Assembly (NCBI RefSeq): GCF_905220415.1
Contig: NC_059539.1
Location: 2,666,001-2,730,000, forward strand
Origin: Colias croceus
Taxonomy: Eukaryota > Arthropoda > Insecta > Lepidoptera > Pieridae
Length of the DNA: 64,000 nt
Reading direction: 5' to 3'
This document shows positions 42,304 to 53,330 of the stretch, one piece after another. The translations under genes were made by a program, and so were the position numbers. Under the pieces are notes generated by a model that saw nothing but the letters and a program-made list of their open reading frames with translations, had not been told where the DNA came from and made no database searches. Every line of letters begins with the position of its first letter. Position 1 is the stretch's first letter.

Positions 42304-43907
42304 AAATCTATCGCAAAACGAACCCCTTTGGCTTGTATACGCAAAAATAACAAAGGTACTCGCCTCTTCCTGGATTTTTTGCCTGAGGCGTGCTTCACTT
42401 ATTTCGGCTTTAAAAACTTGGATATAGATACTATAAATGAAATAAAATTTGGAAGTTTGTATTAATATGTATTTTGTGTTTGTTTCCTCAAGACAAATTG
42501 TAAAAAAATGATAAAATTGCTTTATAGATAGGTTATGGCTAGCATGTCATAGAGCCATTTTAACGAAGTCTCACGCAAGCAAAACTGCGCGCGAAATCTA
42601 GTTGATAACAATATCACAATAAACAATAAAGCCTCATTCGTCGTATGGATTTCTGTCTAAATAGACAGGAAAGTAAGCTTACTTTCCAGTAAAGAAAATT
42701 ATTTTACAGGGAAATAAGCTCAGTAATGGGAACTATTCCCGCACTAAATATATATGAATGCTTTCTCACATCTCCCCCATAATTCTAAATTCTCCATAAC
42801 ATCACCAGATATAAATGTATGTATCTATACTCAATAAACTTAAAAGATACAAGTCTACAAGTTTCAATGCCACTTGATCGTAAACAAAGTATCGTAGACG
42901 CCTCCATAAATATTACGCCCTACGCCTTCATCAGAGTATTTTCTTTCTTTTCTAAGTAAGTGATAACTTCTTCAGCTATGGGCAAGCCATATTTCTAGAT
43001 ATTTCGTGTGCAACACGCCTATCATACCTATCCTAGTGTACACTGACCTTCGTTGATTTCGTGTGTACACAGCATTATGACCGAAAGCCAATAAGGGTTC
43101 GTTCTGTAGACAATTTGTAGCTGAGTATTAATAATATCAGTCCTTACTTAAATGCTAAAGGGATTCGTTTCATGTGAATCACATTTTGACTGTAATACTG
43201 ACTAAATAATGGTAACTGTCAAAAAATTACAAACATACAGCTAAATTATTCGTATGGAAGTTTCAAAACGATTTCAGGTAAATATTAAAACCAGTTTCGA
43301 TGTTCCCGTACCTCGCTTTGATCCAACTTTGTTGAATGCCAAACATATTTGTGGCTTTAAATAAATAAATAGATCAAAATGTGATTCCCATCAAACATTG
43401 GACGATGATCTACTATGAGGTATCTAATAAATAAATAATGTAACTAAGTTAAGGCCGGCTGTGCACGAGCGACCACGCGATCGATCGTCCACAGCCTACC
43501 CGACTTCGGATAAAGGTTACACTCGAATGTAATACAATTCACGAGTAGGCATTTCCACGTTTTCAGGCACATCAATAATTCATAATACACCCAGAGCGGT
43601 GTATTTTTGATCGAGATCAAAAACCTCAGAGCACGAGAATAATGTTTTTTTAATCGGTTACAAATTCAGCGTTTACAAACAATTTTTCATGGAACATTTT
43701 GCATTAAGACAAAAACAGGGAGTTTCAGGAAATTTATTGTCAAAACTCTTGAACAGGCGACACGCGTTTATTGAAGTAGCCGCAAAAACAACAACGCAGT
43801 TGTAGATATTTTCAGAATAAAAGAAATTTATATTAAGTGCCCGTTTTTATCTACACCCACCCAACGGACAATTTTCAAAGGCCAACAAGATTAATTAGAG
43901 CAAGACT
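42304..43907. other. AT-rich DNA
   Basis: A Helitron-type 3' end (CTGCGCGCGAAATCTAG) ends at 42601. No gene is visible otherwise. Confidence 0.4.
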
Positions 43908-44492
43908 TTTATTTTTAGAAGTTCTCGAAAAGCCTTATTTCACGCTAAATAATGAAACTTATAGCTTTAGGCTCCACCGCTAGATTTTTTTAATACTTTA
44001 CGCTACGTCCAAACAGAGCTTAAAAGGTAATTTGTTAGACCTCCGTATTTGACAGATCTTAAAATTAATCTGTGATGAAGAATGGCCATTGTATCGAATA
44101 CGCAATTCTAACAGTAACACACCCGGTTCACGATCATATTGACATTAAAAAAGTTGGAGCGCTCATCGTGTGAATGTTCTACTTAAATCCTATTAAGATT
44201 CATATTGACCCACAATTACTTAGAGCTCCGTGTGGAAAACAGTGGTCAATTATTACCTTTTGGCATATGTCGTGCTTCACTGGCTTCGCGTGAATGTAAC
44301 ATTCGTTGTTTATAAACTCTGTTTAGAAGAACCATTAGTTGTTCATCAGCTCCATGTGGACGTTATTAGACGTTTATCAGTTCTGCGTGGACATATAATT
44401 GATTCAACAGTAGTTGTTCATCAGGTCCGAGATTTGGTTGTCTGGCTCCGTGTGGACGTAGCATTATCGAGTGTAACCAATACGCGAGGGGA
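43908..44492 (-). other. Probable 3' UTR of the host membrane-protein gene
   Basis: This is the sequence following the stop codon on the minus strand. The first ATTAAA is near 43994-43989 and the first canonical AATAAA at 43913-43908, about 580 nt after the stop. The first 260 nt hold a degenerate series of CTCC-GTGTGGAC-like units (plus-strand sense) at about 44225-44470. The cleavage site is not determinable from sequence alone. Confidence 0.4.
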
Positions 44493-44577
44493 CTAGACCG
44501 CGTTGCCCGCGCTGTGCACGTTGCCGTTCACGTTCAGTGGTATTGTGTTGAACTCGTCTTCTAAATCATCGGTTTTC
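44493..44577 (-). CDS. Terminal coding exon of a single-pass membrane protein
   Basis: On the minus strand a polypyrimidine stretch and TTACAG precede the exon at 44578. The exon adds one base (G) to complete an Arg codon. It then encodes KTDDLEDEFNTIPL and a tail ending GNAV before TAG (44495-44493). This is the cytoplasmic C-terminus. Its phase (one leading base) matches the two trailing bases of the exon at 52589-52505, which makes the connection convincing. The composition (acidic then polar) is that of a short receptor-type tail. I do not recognise the family. No earlier stop or frame damage is seen. Confidence 0.8.
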
Positions 44578-47500
44578 CTGTAACAAAAGTGTGGTTAGAA
44601 AGGTCCTTTTCATATTGATTAATTTGCTTGAGTTCTATAATATTTCTTGTATGGGGCAGAAAAAACTAGATCTGGTTAAGGATGGTGTAAAGCAAAGGAG
44701 CTATGAGTGTTCTGAAAACCATATTTTCAAAGAGAAGAATGTTTGTGGCCTAGCGAGATAAAATCCAGTTTCGACCATTTATTCATCAACTGTCATAAAT
44801 ATAAGCTTGAAAGTTCAAGATTTAGTATGATTTCTTAATGTTTGTGAAAATGGATATTGCTGAAAATATTATTACTATAGTATTGCCTTCCCTTAAAATT
44901 CAGTATCTATTAAGTTTACTTAACCATTTTGTGCCCACACTCGTTCCCTTTAAAATATTACGTCCTTCTTTATTGCATTAATTAAACTATATTACTCTAG
45001 CTAGCGTTATATTTTAACTACAGCAAGTAAAAGTTCTATATTTCTAGCCAACACATTATCTCAGACCAAATCTTAGACTATAATGTTATTTAACACAGCA
45101 TAAATAATACATATTATAATAGATATTTACACAAGTACAATATTACTAGATTTATCTATTTTAACAAGTACAAAACTTTAAAGATTTTGCCTAAACTTTC
45201 GTGGTACAAACCGCACGCCATAGTTCAAAATTGGTTCTTCTTAATACCCTGACCATCTTCTGGGACTCGCAATAACGAGATTCCCACGCAAATTATATCT
45301 CCACGTAATGAAATGACAATCTCTTTGAGTTAATCCCCAAAAATCCTATAAGACCGTTGTAATTAAGCCGAGACTGACTACCCCAGATGAAGTCGGGATA
45401 AATTATGTACCTCGCTATTACCTTGAAATAACGTGGACAGAGACGTGATAAATATATTCCATTTGTTCTTTAGACTGCTGGGAGCTTCCCATTTATTAAA
45501 ATTAAAATAAAATGAAAATACAGAAAAAATAAGTTGGTACTTATATTTTTCCATGTTAAAAGGTAAAAATATACCGAAATAGCCTATCGATAACTTAGCA
45601 CCAGTACTTTTTTTTTCTAGCTACTATAATATCTTTGAAAGAACAAAACATCTTTACTCTAGCGCAGTTCTACAAAAACGTAATTTAATTACATACAAAT
45701 ATAGATGCTGCAATAAATACATATTCTATATTTTCTTGCCACCGCAGCCGCTCTGCTCGCCTTGGTAAGATCTGGACATAGAAAATTCGATAAATGCCAT
45801 ATTTATTAACAATATGCATAAATCTTTAAGTTAAGGCCTTTTATCTTTTTGAAGCCAAGTGTGCCTTTTAATAGGCCAGATTATTAACCTTAAGAAAATA
45901 ATGATTAGCTCGGATCATAAATCCTCACAAAGAAAAAATACTAGTCATCATCATTCCGACTTTTAGGTCAAAAAACTCAATTTGGAACCACTTGATTATT
46001 ATAAACACCAGAGAATATTTAACCGAGTTACCCATCCATTAAAACATCAATACAGTACCTCAATTTCACCGTCCTAAAAATTTTTTTCTTTATTTGTAAA
46101 AACATGCTACGTTTTGCGCAATTCATCAAGTTTGATGTACAAAGAGATATAACCATATAAACGCTATAAAGTCGCTACAAGACAAAGAAAATTAGTGTGC
46201 AAGCGACAAAGACGGACAAGAAACTATTTCCTGGTATTTCCAAGGAACAGCCTGGACTAAACAAAGACGTTTCGTGAATAGAAATGCTTCTTTGACATAT
46301 AATTGGACGACTTTCGAGCGACAACCCAATTTTGTTGCGACGAAGTGTGGTACTTAAGACTTAAAGAGTACTTCGCGCATTAAATATTCCGTTTTTACTG
46401 TGATATGTTAATGCCAAATGAAACGTTAAAGCGTAATGAAAATCTGCATTTTGTGTATATTTTTGGGCACCTATTGAAACTACCTTCCTTAAACAGAAAA
46501 GATGATGAGGCTATGAAATAAATTTCAGAAATCAAATGGCAATTTACACGTATTTTGAATTAAATAATAATTTGACCGAGAAACTGATTGCCCAAATCTA
46601 ACAAAATATTATCACATACGCCATTGAGTCATTTGAGTTCATTTTCTTCCAAATAAGATGTTATTTTCTATGACATTGTCTAAAAATGAAAATTCTCGCA
46701 AGTCAATTACCCTATTTTATGTGACGAGTGTTATTCAAGAGCATATACTTTCTCTCAGATAGTACATTTTTTTAAGATGGTTATAAGAAATTTGTAAAGT
46801 AATCGTTTCAAACACGCTCAATTTGAATTCAATTGTAAGAACTTTGAGGTAATCAGCTTTCATTTGCCCTTTTTATTACACAAAAAGGAACTCTAACTCC
46901 TACTACTTAAAGATTAGAGTAGTTTGTCATATATAAGGTATTTAAGTAATAGAAAGAAAACCCACGAAAAACGAGTATTTCTTTACATTCATTACTTTTT
47001 CAATTGTTTCTTCATAAAAGATTCAATGGAATATTTGGGATATATACAAACAGAAGAATTTGTATAAGTATATCACAATGATTTGATGAAATCAAATGAT
47101 TTATATCACAATACATATAATATAAATCCTAACAATTTTTTTGGAATTATTTCTTTCCGAAAGACATGAAAATGCAAATTTAATTAGGATTTAGGCTACT
47201 TCCAAGGGTAACTTAACGTAACTTTCAACGCTCCTTTTTTATTGTATTTAATAAAATATTTGGTAAGGTTTGTCAAACACTTCTCGCTTATTAATTATAT
47301 CAAAAAATACATACTACCTTAATATTCCGCTACAAAAGTCAATTGAGTACTATACGTATAAAAAGTATATTATGTTCGTCCAGACCCCTCGCTCATTCAG
47401 AGCAACTACATACTATAATTCCACTAACTATAACAAACACCCATGCGATCTTCTGTAAGGGTTACCTCGAACAGCCCCTATGCGAAAAAGACAAAAACGT

Positions 47501-47829
47501 CATATTCGACTTATTTTAAAAATCATCTTTAGCTTGTTTAATAAACATATGCAATTACCGACCAAGACTCAGTATAATTAAAAAAAAGCTACACACATTT
47601 AACATTCTCAACTTGCACAGAAAGAAAATCTCGCAGAATCCTAATGAAGTTCGTTACTGGACATAAATAAATTACTTGCACTGAAATCAATTTATCTAGT
47701 GTGAGTCAACACGCTCACGCACAAATGAAAGAAAACAGTAGTTCGTGCGGTCAAATATCATACAGCATCTAATACACTTCATGTAGAAAATAGAAATAAG
47801 CTATAATAATTATTATTTTTAACATTAAA

Positions 47830-47966
47830 TCAAAACCACCTCAAAGGATCAGAACTGGACAAATTTTGTATGGAGTAAGCAAGACACAGCTCTCAAATAG
47901 ATATAAAAATCGGTTCACCCTGCCGAAAGTTCGGAGATAAAAAAACACAAAAAGTACCTTGAGATA
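47830..47966 (+). repeat. Lepidopteran interspersed repeat (GGTTCACCC family)
   Basis: AAATCGGTTCACCCTGCCG followed by AAAGTTCGGAGATAAAAAAAC parallels the copies at 13413 and 28740. It abuts the Helitron-type copy that starts at 47967. Confidence 0.5.
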
Positions 47967-48290
47967 TCTATACATATAATAAAATCGTAGGAAAGTCAAA
48001 ACTGTACATTGAATATTTTTTTAAAAGAATACCTGGGCCGTGATCTATAATCGATATAGAAGCCAAAAACATAGTTTTTAGAATTTTTGTCTGTTTGTCT
48101 GTTTGTCTGTTTGTCTGTTTGTCTGTTTGTCTGTTTGTCTGTATGTTTGTCCGAGCTAATCTCGAAAAGTACTGCATAGATTTACTTCAAATTTTGCATG
48201 AATATTACTAACAGGACGGGTGAGGCTATAGGCTACATATTATTACGCTATCACCTACGGGGGAGGAGCTGTGAACCTTTATTTTTCTTA
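47967..48290 (+). mobile_element. Helitron-type element (TCTATACATATAATAAA subfamily), 3'-truncated
   Basis: It starts TCTATACATATAATAAAA and carries an unusual 8-bp repeat (GTCTGTTT)n at about 48088-48136, then CCGAGCTAATCTCGAAAAG and a GGGAGGAGCTGTGAACC stretch. The usual hairpin plus CTAG end is not recognisable. Confidence 0.65.
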
Positions 48291-48942
48291 CGTATTCCGT
48301 GTATTACGACAGCGTACAATCTAAAGACTCATGTTTAAATGTTGGTTTCGAGTAAGCCATGCTATTATCTAGCTTTACAAAATAAAAACTATGTCATTTA
48401 CGTAATTTGGGCAGAGAAACAGTTTAATGAATTTAGTAGTATAAAGACAAATTAGAAACAGCGCCATCTATTAAATGTTATAAAAATCAAATCAATTTAC
48501 ACGTTAACTATTGGAAATTAATAATCAAATGACGCATATATAAATGTTGTTTGACAATATCTAGATTGACACTATAAAAAATTATGCCATTTAAGTAACT
48601 TGGGAAGAGAAACATAGCTTAAAGAATGTAAGTTGTATAATGTTAATTTTGTAACAGCGCCATCTATGAGATTTCGTAAAAATCAAATCAATAATTTAAA
48701 TATTAATAATTTAAATATACATAATTATGTTATTTATTTATTTAACTCTTTAACCCTTCCGTTCCCTATAAGATATATTTCGTGTAAATAATAAACTACA
48801 TTTTTTTTAAAGTGAGGGTAGATGTTTATTATTTTAAGTAAAAATAGACACCATTACACAGAATATGTCTGTGCACCATTATCTACAGTTAATCTAATGA
48901 TTGTGTTCCAAAGAGTATAATAATATGTGTTTTATAAATTTA

Positions 48943-49145
48943 CTAGCTTACCGCCCGCGGCTTCGTCCGCTTTGTCTAAAACCTAATAAATTGTGTACTA
49001 AAACCTTCCTCTTGAATTAGTCTATCTATTAAAAAAACCGCATCAAAATCTGTTGCGAAGTTTTAAAGATTTAAGCATACAAAGGGACATAGGGACATAG
49101 GGACACAGAAAGCGACTTTTTTTATACTATGCAGTGATATTTATA
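48943..49145 (-). mobile_element. Helitron-type element related to 61881-62089
   Basis: CTAG (48943-48946), CCGCCCGCGGCTTCGTCCGC, CTTCCTCTTGAATTAGTC, a triple AGGGACAT repeat and TTTATACTATGCAGTGAT on the plus strand mirror the plus-oriented copy near 61.9 kb. Confidence 0.65.
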
Positions 49146-49391
49146 AAGCAATTGAATGCCATAAAACAAAAAATAACAAATGCAATCTTCGTGTTTTGTG
49201 AATTTTCACCATCATGCGTTCCCACAAAAGGTAAGTTGTTGTTGTTTGTTGGTAAGTTGTTAAATGAAATGAAATGAATGATTCTTTTATTATTTTGAGG
49301 TGCATTGGGAACAGAAGTTTTTGATAAAATTTTATTTGTAAGTAGCTTTTTTTATAGATTTACAGTTAACTTTTGATTTTTTTATTTACAG

Positions 49392-49664
49392 ATTCAATGC
49401 TAATAAAATTATATCGCCTTTGGAAGACGATTTCTGCTGATATTTTTACTACACCACTTGAAAATTGATGATTTGATGATAAAGACAGTAGCAGCGAGGA
49501 TTAAGTGGAAATTAGTAATCATCCGCTTCGTCAATTTTTGACTGAAGTTAATGTCCAACGTCCAATGGTTCAATCATTGGAAGTATCTCGGGAAATTTTG
49601 GAGGATATTTTTCAGGAAGGAGAGGAGGGGCAGCCAACCACATATCAAACTACTACGTTTTAGT
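49392..49664 (+). pseudogene. Unrecognised protein-like remnant
   Basis: After a good acceptor (TTTTTTTATTTACAG ending at 49391) a frame reads SMLIKLYRLWKT and ISADIFTTPLEN before TGA. A second frame reads FDDKDSSSED, an in-frame TAA (49499-49501 region), then NHPLRQFLTEVNVQRPMV, EDIFQEGEEG and a stop at 49662-49664. Codon-like composition over some 50 residues suggests former coding sequence, but I do not recognise the protein. It may derive from a transposon. It lies antisense within the host intron. Confidence 0.3.
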
Positions 49665-49736
49665 ACCGAAAAAAATGTTATTGCCAAATGAAACGTAAAT
49701 TTTGCACTCACAACTTTACAAGTAATGTTTTAAGTT

Positions 49737-49793
49737 ATCAGATAACCGCAAAGTCAAAATTTTATTTTTATTTTGACTTTGCGGTTATCTGAT
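49737..49793. repeat. Perfect 24-bp hairpin with 9-nt loop
   Basis: Arm 49737-49760 (starting ATCAGATAACCGCAAAG) is exactly complementary to 49770-49793. The loop TTTATTTTT is T-rich. No mismatch is present, which points to recent formation or selection. Confidence 0.9.
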
Positions 49794-50722
49794 TATAATA
49801 TTTATCGTTATGGCTATCGACGTACCGACCGTACTGGGATCAGAGTAGGTACATGATATACAGTTCATCATCCAGGATTGCTTAGAGCATTTTCACACTG
49901 AAAAAGATGTTTTCTTTGAATCGTAGTTGCTTCATTTATTTATTTTTAATCATTTTACATAATATGTTTTATATTTTATAAATATATCATTTTAATTATT
50001 TAAGTAGATAAAATAAATTATGTAACGGTTCTATAAGAAAACACATTATATTTGTTAGGCGACGGTGATTTCTTCCAGGCAAAAGATATTCATCAGCTCA
50101 ATAAAATTGAACAGTATGTTGTTAGTTATTCTTTAGATTCACAATTGTAATGAGCATTTCCGCATGCAAGTTGTATCGTAGTTTAGATATATCATAGTTT
50201 TTACATATTCCATCCAACAAAACCCTAAAATTTTTTAGTAGAGTTGAGCAAGATAATTTGAAAAATGTGCCGTGTTAAGTATTATAGAAAAGGTTAGTAC
50301 GTTGGTAATTATTATTTCTTCTTCATTTACATGTTGTTAGTAAAAATAAACTTTAACTTACAGTCAAAGTAGTCAAAGTATATTTTAACTAATACTACTT
50401 AATATCTATTATACTTATGTTCAGTATTTATCTGTATTATTATTGCTTGACAATTAATATATTTTCATGTCGTATACCAAATTATAAACATAAGTTTAAT
50501 GTGTAATTAGCTGGATTTATTTTTACACACTCACAGACTTATATTTTATGTTAAATGATAAAAGAGTGTTAATATGTAGTGTAAATCATAATACATTTTT
50601 TCACAATTAAAAACTTTACTTACTCAATATGAAGACCGTTTGACAAATGATAGGGTGCATCATAATAAGATGAACATGAGCATAAGCAATGACTAGAGTA
50701 GGGACGCGAATATTACAATTAT

Positions 50723-51317
50723 ATGAGACAAGAACGATTAATAAGTTTGTTTAATGAAAGATTAAGAATTGAAACTATTCGGTCTCTGGAAACGTACGAA
50801 TAGCGAGAGGCCCGTCTTACTGCAGACAGATTTCGTCATAGTCTTAATGTCTTGAGGTAAACAATCTACGAATTCGGTGGTGTGGTCTGACAAATATAAA
50901 AGTGGGTTTGCTTATAACCTCACAATTGATTACAGATCATCTTCTGTATAGACGATATTAACGTAGTATGTTCTTTTTGTAATGCTTTAAAGTTTAAAGT
51001 GTAGTAAGGCGAGTCGGCTTTCGTTTGAAGATACACCGGAACCTTTGAAATCACTACTTTTAGAGGAACATACTGTGCAATTAGCGTTTAGCTACTATTA
51101 TGTATTCTGTGGTGCAATGTAAACTGTTATTAGACAATATTCGCTCTTATAGTAGTGCGTTTCAAATTATCCTTTGGTGCTCAATAATTATCAAAAGATC
51201 CGTTCATGCTTACTTTTAAGATACAAGGTCAAGTTTACCATTTGATAGGATCCCTTTTGCCTGAAGGCCAACCTAAGTTTGTTTAAATATATTTTGTATT
51301 CGACTACAACGAATAGT
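50723..51317 (+). pseudogene. Decayed Rep/helicase N-terminal region of an autonomous Helitron
   Basis: Pieces of a Helitron Rep-helicase protein follow in the right order in shifting frames. First comes an Arg-rich repeat segment (REARLTADRFRHSL, about 50809-50858). Then VVCSFCNALKFK (Cys pair, near 50965-51000), SFEDTPEPLKSLLLEE (about 51015-51065), LLDNIRSYSSAFQI (about 51125-51166) and TFKIQGQVYHLIGSLLPEG (about 51211-51267). The last three belong to the conserved Helitron_like_N domain. Several stops and frameshifts make it inactive. The Rep HUH motif and the helicase motifs were not found downstream. Confidence 0.8.
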
Positions 51318-52000
51318 GGAATACAAGAAATCAATATTTCTCAAATTTAAAACTGAACTCATTTCACAATTTTAGAACAGGTTAATTCGTATGTATGCAG
51401 TTTTAAATCGACATTAGAAGCTTTTCCTCAAGATGGTGATATCGGCACTCAGGAACTCCCTGGACGTGTTATAACGCCCAGGCCACAGTATTACAATTTT
51501 TCCTACAGTAGGGCGACGAATGTATTTTCGCATAGCAACGGAGGGGAACTCGCGGGGGGTCAAGTGACGCGGGCCACGTACCACAAACATGCTTAGTTTG
51601 TGGTATCGAGCGCGAAAGATAGTCATCGTGTTTTTAGTAAAGTTACTATGTAAACTAACGTAATTTAATACTTAGGTACATATTCTATAATGGTGTGCTC
51701 AAACTGTTAATCTACATTTAATATTTTAGATTATTATTTGATACTAAGTAATGTAGAATTTAAACCACATTCATGTTTTCTTCAGATTTTAAGATTTTCT
51801 TATCAGAGTGTTCAATTTTAATGTAGTTAAATTTTATAAGAGACAATAGGTAATTAAGAAAATTTTAAAATAAAGTGTCACGTATTTTTTTTAAACGACG
51901 AATGACGAAAAACGACCTAATCGCGGACGAAGTCGCGGGCAACAGCTAGTTTTAGTATATAGTCAAATTGAGAACCTCCACCTTTTTCAAGTCGGTTGAA
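51318..52000 (+). repeat. Downstream flank of the Helitron remnant, with terminal fragments
   Basis: A Helitron-type 3' end (GGACGAAGTCGCGGGCAACAG then CTAG) closes at 51949. This could be the end of the remnant at 50723 after internal deletion, or another copy. AGTCAAATTGAGAACCTCC (51961-51979) is a fragment of the GGTTCACCC repeat. A 10-bp hairpin TACCACAAAC/GTTTGTGGTA lies at 51579-51605. Confidence 0.45.
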
Positions 52001-52295
52001 AATTCATATAGTAGTACAAATACAAATAGCAGAGTAACCCTGTGTATGCTTGTTATATTTCATTCTGCCAACATTGTAAACCGGTTTGTTTTGCTAACAA
52101 TTAGTAAAATTTGACGTTGACGTCATAGATGTTATTAGCTTTACGTCATTACTCAATGGTAAGTGATGAAACCCCTTAATTTTAATGCTAATAAACAAGG
52201 GTATGGTTATTGGTTGTGGATAAATTTAAACAGTTTTCAAAATACTGCGACGTACTTCCGAAAAAAACTCGTCAGAAAATTCCAAAAAATACAGT

Positions 52296-52469
52296 AATGT
52301 AATATTATTATAAATGCGAAACTGCGTTTCTGTGTTTGTGTGTTTCATTCATTCATCTCTATTCAGTCCATCTCTGGATATAGGTTCCTTTTTACCAGGT
52401 TATGTCAATATCTCGTTGCTATAGGAACTTCCTTTAAAGACGCGGGCGGAGCCTCGGGCCGCAAGCTAG
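52296..52469 (+). mobile_element. Non-autonomous Helitron-type element next to an exon
   Basis: TAATATTATTATAAATGCG, a short (GT)n tract, TCTCTGGATATAGG and GCGGGCGGAGCCTCGGGCCGC lead to AAGCTAG. Its 3' end lies 35 bases from the last base of the minus-strand exon at 52505-52589. The 5' end is degenerate. Confidence 0.65.
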
Positions 52470-52504
52470 TCTGTAATAAAATAGTAATAAATAATAATAC
52501 ATAC

Positions 52505-52589
52505 CGTTTCCTATATTTGTATATTATAAGCACAATGAATGCGTTGCCGATGAATAGCGCAGCTATTAGCAGCGACGGGATGACGATGT
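52505..52589 (-). CDS. Transmembrane exon of the host membrane-protein gene
   Basis: The 85-nt exon is bounded by TTTTTTGTTCGCAG (acceptor, ending at 52590) and CG/GTATGT (donor at 52504). It contributes two bases to a split codon, which becomes Asp when joined to the G of the preceding exon. It then encodes IVIPSLLIAALFIGNAF followed by IVLIIYKYRK and two bases of an Arg codon. This is a clear hydrophobic helix of about 22 residues with a basic stop-transfer flank, so the protein crosses the membrane once with its C-terminus probably in the cytoplasm. Both phases fit the neighbouring exons. Confidence 0.85.
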
Positions 52590-52658
52590 CTGCGAACAAA
52601 AAAACATCAATTAATTTCAGAAAAATCCATAATGTTCTAGAAGTTTTGGCATCGAAAA

Positions 52659-52801
52659 AAGAGCGCGTGTGCCGAGCACACGTTTCAGAAGTGAAACTTC
52701 TCTGGCAAGATTAAAAAATACCAAAATCGTCGTCTCAGTCCATGACGTGACGGTATTTCCATGACGCGACCTTGAAATAAACGCGCCTAAATAAGTTTCA
52801 G
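52659..52801 (+). repeat. Dispersed about 150-bp repeat with two short palindromes, copy 3
   Basis: It has the same CGTGTGCCGAGCACACG stem and TTTCAGAAGTGAAACTTCT block as copy 2, then CATGACGTGACGGTATTTCC and CGCGCCTAAATAAGTTTCAG. It sits 70 bp upstream (in gene sense) of the transmembrane exon. Confidence 0.75.
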
Positions 52802-53225
52802 ACCAATAAAAATAAAGGTTACAAGGCAACCTCTCAAATTATGAAAGGATAATCAATAAAATTAACAGGTTACAGGAGTACTAAATCTTTGCCACCTCTA
52901 GTCTAAAGTGGCTGAGCCAGTTTCTAAGGTAAATTAGTTTTGTGTCTAAAGATAAATTAGGTATATTAACAGCTTTAAAGTTTATAACAGTTTTGCCAAA
53001 ATATATCCAGGCTGTATTTTTTGCTAGAGACTAGTTCTTAATAAAGACTTAGTGTGTACAATAAATTCAGATTTAGAAATATAATATAGAAAAGAACTTC
53101 CTGTCACTATCGAGCCACTTACATTTTATTTCACATTGCAGAAATTATTTATAGTCTTGCCAGCTAACTTCCTAGTATTGGCCATCTAATACATCCTATT
53201 AAAGGCTATACAATACAAGACAAGG

Positions 53226-53330
53226 ATGCCCGATACGTTATGTATAGCTCCATCCCTGTTTACAGCAGTAATTGAATCGTATATAAGGTGGTCAACAGAG
53301 CTCAACATTCGCGGTCCTCTGATTCTCCTT
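53226..53330 (+). pseudogene. Possible RTE-type reverse transcriptase fragment
   Basis: DTLCIAPSLFTAVIES and TELNIRG recall the DT-ISPKLFTAVLE segment and the following NIDG of RTE RT domains, which precede the FADD box. No FADD follows, and similarity fades after about 35 codons. It is a weak but patterned match. Confidence 0.35.

Larger units (their letters stand above)
44578..52504 (-). other. Intron between the transmembrane exon and the terminal exon
   Basis: The 7927-bp intron begins GTATGT (52504-52499) and ends TTACAG (44583-44578) on the minus strand. It contains several repeat insertions listed separately and a decayed autonomous Helitron. The stretches 44.7-47.8 kb and 49.8-50.7 kb hold nothing that I can assign. 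Confidence 0.75.
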
